From NCBI GenBank assembly GCA_017656265.1, contig JACDOD010000001.1, forward strand, positions 558,001-622,000: a stretch of 64,000 nucleotides of DNA. The letters run 5' to 3'. The notes below the pieces were generated by a model. The model did no database searches and was not told the DNA's origin. It saw only the letters and a program-made list of their open reading frames with translations. The position numbers and the translations under genes were made by a program. Of this stretch, positions 55,775-64,000 are shown piece by piece (the first letter of the stretch is position 1; each line of letters begins with the position of its first letter). Origin of the DNA: Bacillaceae bacterium. Its GTDB lineage: Bacteria; Bacillota; Bacilli; Bacillales; Alkalibacillaceae.

Positions 55775-56935
55775 TTAGTTTCCTGGTTTTTTATCCTTTA
55801 ATTGTCTGATAAATGCCTTCTTTTTTTCATTCCAGACCGCAGTTCTTGTCATATACTCTCCTTTTGTCTGATCATAAAACTGCCAGGTGATGTTTCCTGG
55901 TTCTGGCTGCTTTAACTCAACAGATGGTTTACTTGAACTGATATACAAGTATGGATTTCCCTGGAAACCATTTGAAGTTTTCTCCCAGATCCCTACTGGT
56001 GAAACCTTACCCTTCTCATTTACTGAAAACATCTTATAGCTGGACCCATTTGACGAAACGTACTGACCAATTAAAAACTCCAGATTCCCATCCTGGTTAT
56101 AATCTTGAAAATAAATGGGGAATGGGTCCCGAAATAGTAACATCTCATTCCCAAACGACTTATTTAATAGATATTCGGAGATCTTGTTTCCCTGATGATC
56201 GAACACTTCAAGGACAAAAATCCCCTTCCAGTTCCCGCCCTGAAATGCACCGGGATCCTTTTCTTCAAAATATTCCCCTTCACTCATGACAAGCTGGACG
56301 ATTTCCTCTTTTTGATCTCCGTTTATATCGATGAAGTTGCGGGATAGAATAGATTCCGTTTCACGCTCTGTTTTCAACTCTTCATCGCCATCAGTCTCAT
56401 CGGTTATGACTCCCTCTACGAAATCAATAGACTGATGTTTTTCTACCCCCCATTTTTCATAAACGATTTTTATACTGGCTATATCACCTGCATAATGAGG
56501 ATCCTTCAGTTGAACCTTTAAGATTAAAACAAAATCATCCTCCTTCAGATGAAAATTGGATACCGGATGCAGTTTCTCCACGTATCCCTCACGAATGGCG
56601 TTATCCTCATTCAAAACACCAATAGAAGATTGATAGGCAAGGTATGGTGTAATGGAAATCTCCGGGTCATTTTCCTCTGCCATCGTGCCATCATTTTTGA
56701 ATATCATGATATTCTTTATAGTCGGCTGCCCGGTTCCCTCCCATGTAAAGTTATAACTCAGATACAAAACCTTTTGATCTTCAAAGCCGCTCCGCGTCAT
56801 CGTAGCATGGCTCCACTTTTTAAATTCCCCGTCATTTAAAAAATATCTGAACAGAAAGATCCCGGATACAGCTATTATGATTAAAAATACGACGATTTTG
56901 GTAATGAATATTTTTTTAGTATTCTTCATATTCAT
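55775..56935 (-). CDS. Membrane-anchored protein with EF-hand/VCBS-like repeats
   Basis: A 386-aa protein with one N-terminal membrane segment (residues ~12-30) and an extracellular region. Two calcium-loop-like motifs, DINGDQKEEIV and DYNQDGNLEFLIG, resemble FG-GAP/VCBS repeats. The start at 56935 is favoured by a 4-base ATGA overlap with the small ORF 56932-57108; ATG 56929 is also possible. The lipoprotein at 57144 has similar motifs, so the two may be paralogs or partners. Confidence 0.7.
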   Translation of the reverse strand: MNMKNTKKIFITKIVVFLIIIAVSGIFLFRYFLNDGEFKKWSHATMTRSGFEDQKVLYLSYNFTWEGTGQPTIKNIMIFKNDGTMAEENDPEISITPYLAYQSSIGVLNEDNAIREGYVEKLHPVSNFHLKEDDFVLILKVQLKDPHYAGDIASIKIVYEKWGVEKHQSIDFVEGVITDETDGDEELKTERETESILSRNFIDINGDQKEEIVQLVMSEGEYFEEKDPGAFQGGNWKGIFVLEVFDHQGNKISEYLLNKSFGNEMLLFRDPFPIYFQDYNQDGNLEFLIGQYVSSNGSSYKMFSVNEKGKVSPVGIWEKTSNGFQGNPYLYISSSKPSVELKQPEPGNITWQFYDQTKGEYMTRTAVWNEKKKAFIRQLKDKKPGN

Positions 56936-57108
56936 CTCACTTTCTTACTTTTGTATAAACGAACTGAAAATATTTTTAGAACAATCTCTTCAGTCATCAG
57001 GAGAAACCCAAATAACTGGACTAATAATGCAATTAATTTTAATCCCCCGAAAGCGATAAACGATGATGATATTCTTGGAATAAACAAGAGAAACACCCCA
57101 GTATACAT
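56932..57108 (-). pseudogene. Small membrane ORF, 58 aa, possibly 5'-damaged
   Basis: The frame starts MYTGVFLLFIPRISSSF, has a second hydrophobic stretch (LKLIALLVQLFGFLLM) and ends KSKKVR. Its stop overlaps the next start by four bases (ATGA), a sign of real translation. No ribosome site precedes this ATG, and an adjacent frame just upstream reads IWFLKLLNVYWG. Losing one G from the G4 run (57096-57099) would join the two frames. So it may be a short intact gene or a frameshifted remnant. Confidence 0.45.
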
Positions 57109-57143
57109 TCAGTAATTTCAGAAACCATATACCCTCACCTTTT

Positions 57144-58280
57144 CTACCAGAACAAATCCCTTAAATGATCTGCTGCTTTGCTGTCCATAAACACAGATTT
57201 TTGATACTGTATGCCGTTCTGGTTAAAGTCATAGATCTGAAAAAGACTTTTTGAAAATTGACTGGTACTGTGCCCCGCATGAATGAGCACAATCACTTCC
57301 TCCTCCCCATCCCGATCTGCATCATAAAACTTATAATTCGTGACGTGCTGAACATAAAAATACTCTTTGTCAAGTTTTTCTTTAGTTTCAAGCAGTTTTT
57401 GATCATGTTCTTGTAAAGAAATTTTTACCAGTTCCCCGTTATGTGTATCCTCGATGTGCAGCACTTGACCCTCTTTGGCCTTGATTTCAAAAACATCCGA
57501 CAGGTCCTCGGAAGACCATTCCCTGATCAGTTGGCCATCCTCATATCTGAAAACATCCAGAAAGCTGGTAGACCCATATTTGTTGGTAAAATGGTAAGTC
57601 GTCCCCACAAGAAATCGTTGATCTTTTATCTTCAGATCATGCTGAAATTGATGGGATGGAATGATGCTTGAAATCGCATGTTCCGTCAGATCAGGCATTA
57701 CCATAACATCTGCATCATGAACCTTCAGACGGAGATCGCCGTTATAATACAATGCAACATGGTCATCCTCCCCGTCTTCATTGACATCAGCTATCGTTGT
57801 TTGCTTGAGAATATCTTTTTCAAAGGTGTCATACATCACTTCACCGTTGATTTCTTTTAATATGTACCGGCTCCACTGCTTCTTGTTCCATTGAGTTAAC
57901 CGATAAACCTTTCCATCATTAAAAGAAAATTTCTTTTGTTCTATACTGAAAAATATAGGCTGAAACCCTTCAAACATGAATGCCACATCATAATTGGCCA
58001 GGGGTTCATTATGTTCTGTAATTTCGCCTCTTTTCAAAATTTCGAGAATAAGTGAGGTAAATTCATCAGTAGCCGGATATGGCTTCCCACCCTTTTGCTG
58101 AACCGATAATAGATAAGACTCTTCTTGTAACAGATGATTCAATCCTGTTTTAAGATCCTGACGCGTGATGCCTGTTTGTTCAGATGAAAATGACTGGCTG
58201 TTATCTCTTTCTATATCTGAACAGCCTGAAATAACAAATATTAGTGCAATGATTAATCCGAATCTAATTCGTGTGTTCAT
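57144..58280 (-). CDS. Lipoprotein with EF-hand/VCBS-like repeats
   Basis: A 378-aa exported lipoprotein. The signal peptide ends at VISGC (Cys19). The mature part has DVNEDGEDDHVALYY near residue 175 and FYDADRDGEEEVIVLI near 325, calcium-loop-like repeats similar to those of the protein at 55775. AAAGGGGG precedes ATG 58280. Function is unknown; a role in surface sensing or polymer binding would be a guess. Confidence 0.72.
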   Translation of the reverse strand: MNTRIRFGLIIALIFVISGCSDIERDNSQSFSSEQTGITRQDLKTGLNHLLQEESYLLSVQQKGGKPYPATDEFTSLILEILKRGEITEHNEPLANYDVAFMFEGFQPIFFSIEQKKFSFNDGKVYRLTQWNKKQWSRYILKEINGEVMYDTFEKDILKQTTIADVNEDGEDDHVALYYNGDLRLKVHDADVMVMPDLTEHAISSIIPSHQFQHDLKIKDQRFLVGTTYHFTNKYGSTSFLDVFRYEDGQLIREWSSEDLSDVFEIKAKEGQVLHIEDTHNGELVKISLQEHDQKLLETKEKLDKEYFYVQHVTNYKFYDADRDGEEEVIVLIHAGHSTSQFSKSLFQIYDFNQNGIQYQKSVFMDSKAADHLRDLFW

Positions 58281-58361
58281 TTTTTCAATTCCCCCTTTGC
58301 TGATGGCCAAAAAGAAGAAACATGTTAGACAAATGGTTATATAATTGCTTTTAACCTCCGA

Positions 58362-59069
58362 TCAAGAAGGATGTCTCGCGTTAACCTTTTTCATCAGCCT
58401 CTGAGCTGCTCTTATCAACATATACATCCAGGCTCCAATCAAACCGCTTAAGGTATTAAAAATGACATCATCAATATCGGTTGACCGGGGAAAGATTCCA
58501 GAAAATCCTGAACCGAACCATGTTTCGAAAAATTGAACAATTTCAATGGCCAGAGAAGCAGCCAGCGCAATGAGCACCCCATGGCCTGTTTTTTTGCAGA
58601 TTCCTAAAACCATGAGACTAAAAACAACAGGAGTCAACAATAAAATATTGCCGAACAGCTGCTTCAAAACTGCAATATTATTCAGGTTCTGAAAATATAA
58701 GTCGGTAATAGTATGAAAGGGAATCACATTGATCGACTGATAGTGAATGGAAAAGTTTCCCGTAAATCGATGTACATCCAAATAGACCGAAACCGGAACA
58801 AAAGTAGCCAGGTGGTGCAATACGAATAAATAGACCGAAACTCCCTGAAATAATAAAAATTGAAACCACGTTTGAATGGATGCTTTCTTAAAGATCCATA
58901 TAATTATAAATGTCACCAGCAGCCCATTCACCAGAAGGCTTGTAAGCTGAAATAAAACCTGATGCCCCTCTCGTACAATCAATGTACTAAATAAAGCAAA
59001 ATAAAGAATTGGAATGAATCCCACCGTTAAGCTCTTTTTGTTTTTCACGATAAAATCCACCTTCATCAT
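58362..59069 (-). CDS. VanZ family protein
   Basis: A 235-aa protein with about six membrane helices and the VanZ-like features NVIPFHTITDLY near residue 115 and FPRSTDIDDVIFNTLSGLIGA near the C-terminus. VanZ-like proteins confer low-level teicoplanin resistance in some hosts, otherwise their role is unclear. AAAGGGATTT precedes the ATG. It lies 81 bases upstream of the lipoprotein at 57144 on the same strand. Confidence 0.82.
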   Translation of the reverse strand: MMKVDFIVKNKKSLTVGFIPILYFALFSTLIVREGHQVLFQLTSLLVNGLLVTFIIIWIFKKASIQTWFQFLLFQGVSVYLFVLHHLATFVPVSVYLDVHRFTGNFSIHYQSINVIPFHTITDLYFQNLNNIAVLKQLFGNILLLTPVVFSLMVLGICKKTGHGVLIALAASLAIEIVQFFETWFGSGFSGIFPRSTDIDDVIFNTLSGLIGAWMYMLIRAAQRLMKKVNARHPS

Positions 59070-59119
59070 AAATCCCTTTATAAAACTGTCGTTCCCTGAC
59101 CTGAACTGGTTTCATATCT

Positions 59120-59449
59120 TTACAAAAACCAGAGTTCCTTAGCTTCTTTTTCCGTTAGACCCAGGTGTTTTACAAAATATACATGTAAATATTCAAAAGG
59201 TCTGTGTGTTACCCAACTTTGATAAGAGTCTATTAGTTTTTCTAAACTTCTGTCAAAATAGTGTTCTACCAGTCTGTGAATAACCATCGTACTTCTCCAG
59301 TAGTCATAGAAGGCAGCTGAATATTCCTGGTCATTTCCCCCTCTGTACCCGCAATTCCCAAAACGTTCTACTCTGCCCATCACTTCCAGACCGCTGCTTT
59401 CCACTTCCTTTGCTTGCTCCACATCCGTTACAGAAACAGCATATTTCAT
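59120..59449 (-). CDS. Hypothetical protein
   Basis: A 109-aa soluble protein (MKYAVSVTDVEQAKEVESSG) with a Tyr/Trp-rich middle and no membrane segment. I do not recognise it. ATG 59449 follows GGAGGTTTTAAC; a longer reading to 59500 would overlap the divergent NUDIX gene start. Only 37 bases separate the two divergent start codons. Confidence 0.6.
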   Translation of the reverse strand: MKYAVSVTDVEQAKEVESSGLEVMGRVERFGNCGYRGGNDQEYSAAFYDYWRSTMVIHRLVEHYFDRSLEKLIDSYQSWVTHRPFEYLHVYFVKHLGLTEKEAKELWFL

Positions 59450-59486
59450 GTTAAAACCTCCATTGATTAAGAAGGGATTGAAAAAT

Positions 59487-59888
59487 GTGGAAAATGTCAT
59501 AAGAGTCGTTGGAGCTGTTATTTTTAATGACGATCAGGAAATATTGTGTGCGCTCCGATCCTCAAACATGTCTCAGCCCACTTTATGGGAGTTTCCAGGC
59601 GGAAAAATGAAAGATGGAGAAACGCCTGAAGAAGCACTGATTCGGGAAGTCTATGAGGAACTAAACTGTGTCATCAAAGTTGAAGAGCTTATGAAGGATG
59701 TATTACACGAGTATCCCGATGTTATCGTGAATTTATTAACATACAAAGCGAAAATTGAAGATGGCAAGCCATCAGCCGGAGAACATGCCCAAATAACATG
59801 GGTGCCCATTAATCAGCTAATCACTTTAGAATGGGCACCCGCTGACTTGCCAACTGTTGATTTTATAATAACCCATTATGGTTCATAA
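59487..59888 (+). CDS. NUDIX hydrolase (MutT-like)
   Basis: A 133-aa NUDIX protein. The Nudix box GGKMKDGETPEEALIREVYEEL is preserved apart from Asn in place of the last Gly. WEFPGG precedes it, as in 8-oxo-dGTP diphosphatases. It would hydrolyse a damaged or excess nucleoside diphosphate derivative. The GTG at 59487 is chosen (AAGGG 10 bases upstream). Its 3' end overlaps the convergent lipoprotein gene by 13 bases. Confidence 0.83.
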   Translation: MENVIRVVGAVIFNDDQEILCALRSSNMSQPTLWEFPGGKMKDGETPEEALIREVYEELNCVIKVEELMKDVLHEYPDVIVNLLTYKAKIEDGKPSAGEHAQITWVPINQLITLEWAPADLPTVDFIITHYGS

Positions 59889-60385
59889 ATGTTTTGAATT
59901 CCATCTGGTAATGTATCTTTTTTAACAACATCTATGGTTATGTACCAGATTTCTGTATAATTGTCCATGCCTGGTTCAACGATTCCCCCGATCCGTTCCT
60001 TTGAACGATCTAAAACAGGGGTAAGCATACCATTGACTAATGTATACCCTTTAAATGGTGTACTATACGTTCTTAATGATCTTGCACCATGGAGTCCTGT
60101 GTAAATGATAGCATATTCTGTGAAATCAACAGGATCCAATATTGTGAGTTCCCCATATGTAGTAGGAAAATAATGGTGAGCAAAGTTAACCCATTCTTTC
60201 TCTTCTAGAAATACAAAGGTTTCAAGGGGAGGGGATTTTTCTGATGGTGTAACAATAAAACCTTTCCACAATGTTTTGATTTCCAGTGGCACAACCTCTT
60301 CTTTCAAAGTCTGTGTTTCATTGCTGCATGCTCCTAAACATATGGAGAATAGAGTGATAGCAATCACGAGGATACGTTTCACCAT
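59876..60385 (-). CDS. Hypothetical lipoprotein
   Basis: A 169-aa exported lipoprotein with signal peptide ending in ICLGAC (about Cys19-20) and a beta-rich mature part. No family is recognised. GGGAGG lies 4 bases before ATG 60385 and 7 before GTG 60382; either may be the start. It follows the 60401 gene by 15 bases and is probably its operon partner. Confidence 0.68.
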   Translation of the reverse strand: MVKRILVIAITLFSICLGACSNETQTLKEEVVPLEIKTLWKGFIVTPSEKSPPLETFVFLEEKEWVNFAHHYFPTTYGELTILDPVDFTEYAIIYTGLHGARSLRTYSTPFKGYTLVNGMLTPVLDRSKERIGGIVEPGMDNYTEIWYITIDVVKKDTLPDGIQNIYEP

Positions 60386-60400
60386 ACTTCCTCCCAATTT

Positions 60401-61780
60401 TTATTCGGCTGGCACTTCAATGGCTCCTTGCCAGTCTGTCACAATTTGATAATGCAGGTGACTTACATGACCTAGCAGCTTTTCTGAGCGTTCGAGAAAA
60501 TCTTTTTTTAGAAATATGCCATATTTATCCTTACTGGAATACGTGCTGCCATAGACAGCATTCTCACCTTTTTCATTTTCTATGTGAAAGACAATCAGAT
60601 TTGGCTGCTGATCCCGCACTTTATTCGCCGGTATGGGTCCGCTGCTAAAGAGCATCGTATAAGGTTTTTCTAGATTTTTCGGCTGTTCATAAGAAACGAC
60701 GATTGCCATATCATCTGGCCTATATACATAATTCAAGTAAATATCTGTATTTTTAATCGTTCCTATATATTCATTTTCTTCTGATTCTACAATTCCTTTT
60801 TCAGACGATTTTAGATAGTCCTTATACAGCTCCGTATCCACTTCGAAAGAAAACTCATCTGAACCGATCATTCCAAAGCTTTTCAGTTCGATGTCGATGT
60901 GTGAGGGCCAATAGTTAAAAGGGGGAAACTGTATCGAATATAACTCATCTTGCTCCTTTTTAATCAAGAAAATATAATCCCACACTTCTCCACGATCGGT
61001 TTTTATCATGAGCTCAATATGGCTTCCTAACCGATCTTCAGCGGGGTAAAAAAGAAAGTATAATTTGTTTTTACTTGTGCCCAGTTCAAGTTTTTCCCAT
61101 TTTAATGTATGTCCCATCACTTCAAGTTCCTGGCCTACATGAATGGTTTTGACAACCTCATCATCTTCATCATAATACACCGGCAGACGGATATCTTCCA
61201 GTTCATAGGTTTCATCCCCAATCCTTACTACTGCGTCTGTCAGTAACAGTTCATCGATCGAAGAGATTCGTTCATAACCTTGATCCGTATTTTTAGAAAA
61301 TTCAACCAGATGAATTTGCTGATACAGTCGGTTTTGATAGACAATCCCTTCTGATTTTGGCCACCTTCCACGGGAGCTACGCAGTATAATGTCTCTTTTG
61401 TCATCGAGCAAATCATGTTTAATGAATAACTCCGGAAAGTTTTCTTCAGCATTTTCCCGTGTCAGATCATATGCATCTTCTGCCAGATCGATACTGTAAA
61501 ATAAATAAGCAAAATCCTTTGCAAACCAGATTTCATCAATAGATAACGTTCTATTAGTTCCGGGTACTTCTACTTTGATGTTTTCGTATTGCCGGGCGAG
61601 TCCCAGTTTTTCCGCTCTTCTGAGACCTGGAATTTTTTCATATTGAAAGGCTTTGACGTCTTCCCAGTTGTCTGCTACATAGACTTCCGGTTCAATCCTT
61701 TCTTTATTGGTTGTCATATACATCACAATAGCAAAAACGGAAAAACCGATTAAGCCTATAATCCAATTCTTTCTATTCAT
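60401..61780 (-). CDS. Membrane-anchored hypothetical protein
   Basis: A 459-aa protein with one N-terminal membrane segment (residues ~6-22) and a large extracellular beta-rich region. No catalytic motif or repeat stands out, and I do not recognise the family. AAGGTGAAAGAC precedes ATG 61780. It lies between the genes at 61818 and 59876 with short gaps, so the three appear to be one transcript. Confidence 0.65.
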   Translation of the reverse strand: MNRKNWIIGLIGFSVFAIVMYMTTNKERIEPEVYVADNWEDVKAFQYEKIPGLRRAEKLGLARQYENIKVEVPGTNRTLSIDEIWFAKDFAYLFYSIDLAEDAYDLTRENAEENFPELFIKHDLLDDKRDIILRSSRGRWPKSEGIVYQNRLYQQIHLVEFSKNTDQGYERISSIDELLLTDAVVRIGDETYELEDIRLPVYYDEDDEVVKTIHVGQELEVMGHTLKWEKLELGTSKNKLYFLFYPAEDRLGSHIELMIKTDRGEVWDYIFLIKKEQDELYSIQFPPFNYWPSHIDIELKSFGMIGSDEFSFEVDTELYKDYLKSSEKGIVESEENEYIGTIKNTDIYLNYVYRPDDMAIVVSYEQPKNLEKPYTMLFSSGPIPANKVRDQQPNLIVFHIENEKGENAVYGSTYSSKDKYGIFLKKDFLERSEKLLGHVSHLHYQIVTDWQGAIEVPAE

Positions 61781-61817
61781 GTCTTTCACCTTCTGATTTC
61801 ATGTTTACATCAATTAA

Positions 61818-62447
61818 TCAAGGTAATTTTGTTAAAACATCTTCTGCACGCTGAAATGGGTCAAGGTATCGATGGGTGTCTTTATCCTGTTCGTCTATAA
61901 ATGAAAACTCTATTTCCCGATCTTCATACTGTATACTGATGTTCTTTATGTGGTCAAATTGCTTTGTTGGATAAGGTCGTACTTCAATGGTGACAGTACT
62001 TAATTCTTCTCCATTATTTTCAATAGTGACCCCTGTTACTTCCAGACGATCCCCATTTACTTTAACCTTTACATTTTGGCCGAAAAAATCAGTTCCACCT
62101 AACCCTCCTCCATAAACTCCCCTTATATCAATTTTAGACTGCTGTTTGTCAAAAGGCATGGTAAAAAACGATTGCATGTTTAAGAGGTTCAGTTTCATTT
62201 TGAAGGGGATCCAGTCAACTTCATAATACCATGGTAATTCTCGGCTGAATCCTGTTTCCACCTCTTTGTTGACAAAAGGATAGTGTACAATTTCTTTGAT
62301 ATGAAAAGGTCGATCGTCTTTTAATTGCAGAGTTCCTTCAACAGAATAGGTATAGATGGTCATCCAGTGATGATTCCCAAATAATAAAAGAACAAAAAAT
62401 GCCATACCCGCCAGTGCCAGCAGCAATTTTTTAAAAATAACCTTCAC
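61818..62447 (-). CDS. Membrane-anchored hypothetical protein
   Basis: A 209-aa protein with one N-terminal membrane segment (residues ~5-25, FKKLLLALAGMAFFVLLLFG) and an extracellular part with a Gly-rich YGGGLGGTDFFG. The GTG start at 62447 has AGGGGGGA immediately upstream, with tight spacing. I do not recognise it. It is 37 bases upstream of the 61780 start and 47 bases after the MaoC-like gene. Confidence 0.65.
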   Translation of the reverse strand: MKVIFKKLLLALAGMAFFVLLLFGNHHWMTIYTYSVEGTLQLKDDRPFHIKEIVHYPFVNKEVETGFSRELPWYYEVDWIPFKMKLNLLNMQSFFTMPFDKQQSKIDIRGVYGGGLGGTDFFGQNVKVKVNGDRLEVTGVTIENNGEELSTVTIEVRPYPTKQFDHIKNISIQYEDREIEFSFIDEQDKDTHRYLDPFQRAEDVLTKLP

Positions 62448-62494
62448 TCCCCCCTGTGAAAAAAGAATTCTTTCATGCTACTTTAAGGTAAGGT

Positions 62495-62875
62495 TTATTG
62501 CTCTTTAATCATCCCGTAACTGGTTCCTGTCAGCACTTCTTTTCCTTCCTGATTTCGAAATACCGACCTCATTGCAACTTTTATAACTCCTTTTTCATGT
62601 TCCATATCCGTAATCGTTAATTTGCATGTAATGGTATCACCCGTGAACACCGGACGAATATACTCAAAATTCATGTTTCTGGCTATGTAGTTGAAATCGC
62701 CGCCAATCTTCGTTGCAATGCTAGCTGTCAAAAGTCCATGAATCATCAATCGCCCATGATCATCCGGTTTCATATGATGGCGGCCTTTATCCCCGGTTAA
62801 TTCAGCAAATTGAAATGTTTCTTCCTCTGTAAAGGTTCGAGACCAGGTAAAAACATCACCGATTTTTATATCCAT
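62495..62875 (-). CDS. MaoC-like hotdog-fold protein
   Basis: A 126-aa hotdog-fold protein of the MaoC/(R)-hydratase kind. The region FAELTGDKGRHHM followed by DDHGRLMIHGLL resembles the hydratase motif (Asp and His catalytic pair, HGLL), though the Asn-Pro-x-His stretch is altered. It may hydrate enoyl-CoA or enoyl-ACP. GAGGCGATGAA precedes the ATG. A FadR-like palindrome lies 64 bp upstream, which supports a lipid role. Confidence 0.78.
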   Translation of the reverse strand: MDIKIGDVFTWSRTFTEEETFQFAELTGDKGRHHMKPDDHGRLMIHGLLTASIATKIGGDFNYIARNMNFEYIRPVFTGDTITCKLTITDMEHEKGVIKVAMRSVFRNQEGKEVLTGTSYGMIKEQ

Positions 62876-62938
62876 TTCATCGCCTCTTTGTAAATATTTA
62901 GTAATACACTACAAATATATCATATGAGAGCCAATTAA

Positions 62939-62956
62939 TGAATGTCTGTTCATTCC
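62939..62956. promoter_or_regulatory. FadR/TetR-type operator-like palindrome
   Basis: TGAATGTCTGTTCATTCC matches the half-sites of the B. subtilis FadR site TGAATGAMTANTCATTCA except for the last base, with AATGAA/TTCATT symmetry around six bases. It lies between the MaoC-like gene and the MFS gene and overlaps candidate -35 regions in both directions. Confidence 0.55.
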
Positions 62957-62992
62957 TTTTACAGTCTTTGTATAATTTCCAAAGCATTTTAA

Positions 62993-63021
62993 TTGACGGG
63001 TTATTAGAACAAACCTATAAT
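62993..63021 (+). promoter_or_regulatory. Promoter of the MFS transporter gene
   Basis: TTGACG (62993-62998), a 17-base spacer and a perfect TATAAT (63016-63021), giving a leader of about 50 nt before the ATG at 63079. Confidence 0.75.
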
Positions 63022-63078
63022 TCAACTATTCTAAGATACAATTAAACCAATACTTAAAGACTAAAGGAGATTTTTGCA

Positions 63079-64000
63079 ATGCCCAATCAGACCAACCACT
63101 TCCATACACCTGAATGGATTCACCGTTACATAGATTCACCGCAGAATCGAAAACATTTATACCACAAAACATTACTGATCATCGTTCTTTCTCAATTTTT
63201 TGGCGGTGCGGGACTGGCAGCCGGTATAACGGTAGGAGCACTTCTTGCGCAGGATATGCTCGGATCTGACAGCCTTGCAGGTGTTCCTATTGCCTTATTC
63301 ACACTTGGGTCTGCCGGAGCGGCGATGCTGGTCGGAAGACTTTCGCAAAAATATGGAAGGCGATCAGGGTTGGCGGCTGGTTTTTTGGCAGGAGCAGCAG
63401 GAGCCATTGGAGTCGTCTTTTCTGCCATCCTGCAAAATGTCCCTCTGCTTTTTGCATCCCTTTTAATCTATGGATCTGGTACGGCAACCAACTTACAGGC
63501 TCGATATGCCGGTACAGATTTAGCAGGACCTAGACAGAGAGCCACTGCCGTAAGCATCGCTATGGTATCGACCACGTTTGGTGCCGTGGCTGGGCCAAAT
63601 TTAGTCGATGTCATGGGTGAGTTTGCTGTTTCCATCCAAGTTCCTGCCCTTGCTGGCCCATTTATTCTTGCCGCTGCCGCTTTTGGTCTGTCTGGTGTGT
63701 TACTGCTAATTTTTTTACGGCCTGATCCACTTGTTGTAGCCAGAGCTATTGCTAATAATCAGGAACATGAAGATCCTGCAGAGGTTGACGTCCCTCAAGA
63801 TACCGTCAACAGAAAAGGAGTATACGTTGGAGCAACTACGATGGTTCTGACACAAATCGTGATGGTGGCCATTATGACAATGACTCCCGTCCACATGGAG
63901 AAACATGGTCATAGCCTTGGGGATGTTGGAATGGTAATAGGGATTCATATAGGTGCCATGTATCTGCCCTCCCTGATAACCGGATACCTTGTTGATCGCG
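63079..64000 (+). CDS. MFS transporter, N-terminal part (cut by right edge)
   Basis: The first 307 codons of a major facilitator protein. After a ~37-residue cytosolic N-terminus there are about seven helices, with motif A-like GRLSQKYGRRSG between helices 2 and 3. A central cytosolic loop is near residue 235. AAAGGAGATTTTTGC precedes the ATG. The substrate is unknown; the rest of the gene lies beyond the window. Confidence 0.85.
   Translation, partial: MPNQTNHFHTPEWIHRYIDSPQNRKHLYHKTLLIIVLSQFFGGAGLAAGITVGALLAQDMLGSDSLAGVPIALFTLGSAGAAMLVGRLSQKYGRRSGLAAGFLAGAAGAIGVVFSAILQNVPLLFASLLIYGSGTATNLQARYAGTDLAGPRQRATAVSIAMVSTTFGAVAGPNLVDVMGEFAVSIQVPALAGPFILAAAAFGLSGVLLLIFLRPDPLVVARAIANNQEHEDPAEVDVPQDTVNRKGVYVGATTMVLTQIVMVAIMTMTPVHMEKHGHSLGDVGMVIGIHIGAMYLPSLITGYLVDR

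Noticed and set aside
56877-57059. 60-codon + strand frame near 57 kb
   Set aside because: It lies opposite the start of the 55775 gene and the small membrane ORF, with no ribosome site; the minus-strand reading is better supported.

Overview
The window looks like a core chromosomal segment of a member of the Bacillaceae. AT-rich intergenic DNA, strong AGGAGG-type ribosome binding sites and frequent TTG/GTG starts all fit. So do Bacillus-type gene sets: pdhABCD, ykyA, def, ykrA, rpoY-rnjA, ktrC, ykuV-ykuU, ykuS-dapL-dapH, darB, speA with the SR1/SR1P small RNA, yktA, yktB, suhB, ylaF and ylaH. From memory, the order of these genes follows the Bacillus subtilis ykuL to ylaH stretch, read here from right to left. 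A BCCT-type compatible-solute transporter would suit a salt-tolerant genus such as Virgibacillus, Oceanobacillus or Halobacillus, but the genus is a guess.

Layout. 1-7.4 kb: 5' part of helD (cut by the left edge), ylaH pair, ylaF, suhB, yktB, yktA with a nitronate monooxygenase, speA (arginine decarboxylase), and a 41-aa SR1P peptide gene inside a complete SR1-type transcription unit (promoter, cre-like site, terminator). 7.5-24.7 kb: an accessory block between SR1 and pdhD with a YyaL/DUF255 protein, glutamate dehydrogenase, FMN reductase, CoA-disulfide-reductase-like flavoprotein, TraB/GumN lipoprotein, EamA transporter with AraC regulator, deacetylase lipoprotein, aromatic-acid-exporter-like protein, BCCT transporter and a chemoreceptor. 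24.7-34.9 kb: pyruvate dehydrogenase operon, ykyA, def, ykrA and rpoY-rnjA. 34.9-39.2 kb: arginine biosynthesis operon argCJBD with a promoter and an ARG-box-like site. 39.5-51.6 kb: ktrC, an asymmetric ABC exporter pair, ykuV, ykuU, a CorC-type exporter, ykuS, dapL, dapH, an MFS drug exporter and darB. 51.8-53.4 kb: a small zinc-ribbon ORF and a CzrA/CzcD zinc-type efflux pair with its operator. 53.4-62.9 kb: a minus-strand accessory run of poorly known lipoproteins and membrane proteins, two acetyltransferases, a P-loop kinase, a VanZ protein, a NUDIX hydrolase and a MaoC-like protein. 63.1 kb to the end: an MFS transporter cut by the right edge.

The least ordinary content is between the genes. 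A repeated element of about 120-150 bp carries an inner terminator hairpin and outer inverted arms. It appears four times (three with arms), always on the + strand and always just after a + strand gene, as if it had become a mobile terminator. In one case an arm encodes the end of yktB. Two other dispersed repeat families occur: two copies of a GC-rich element starting near CGGAAGCGCC, and five copies of the 14-mer CCTGTCACTTGTCG. Small genes that are easy to miss include SR1P, a 23-aa cationic peptide before rpoY, a 39-aa four-cysteine protein, and a 58-aa membrane ORF whose 5' end looks damaged. A 22-bp inverted repeat covers the ribosome binding site of the EamA transporter gene. I saw no rRNA, tRNA, CRISPR array, prophage or intact insertion sequence.
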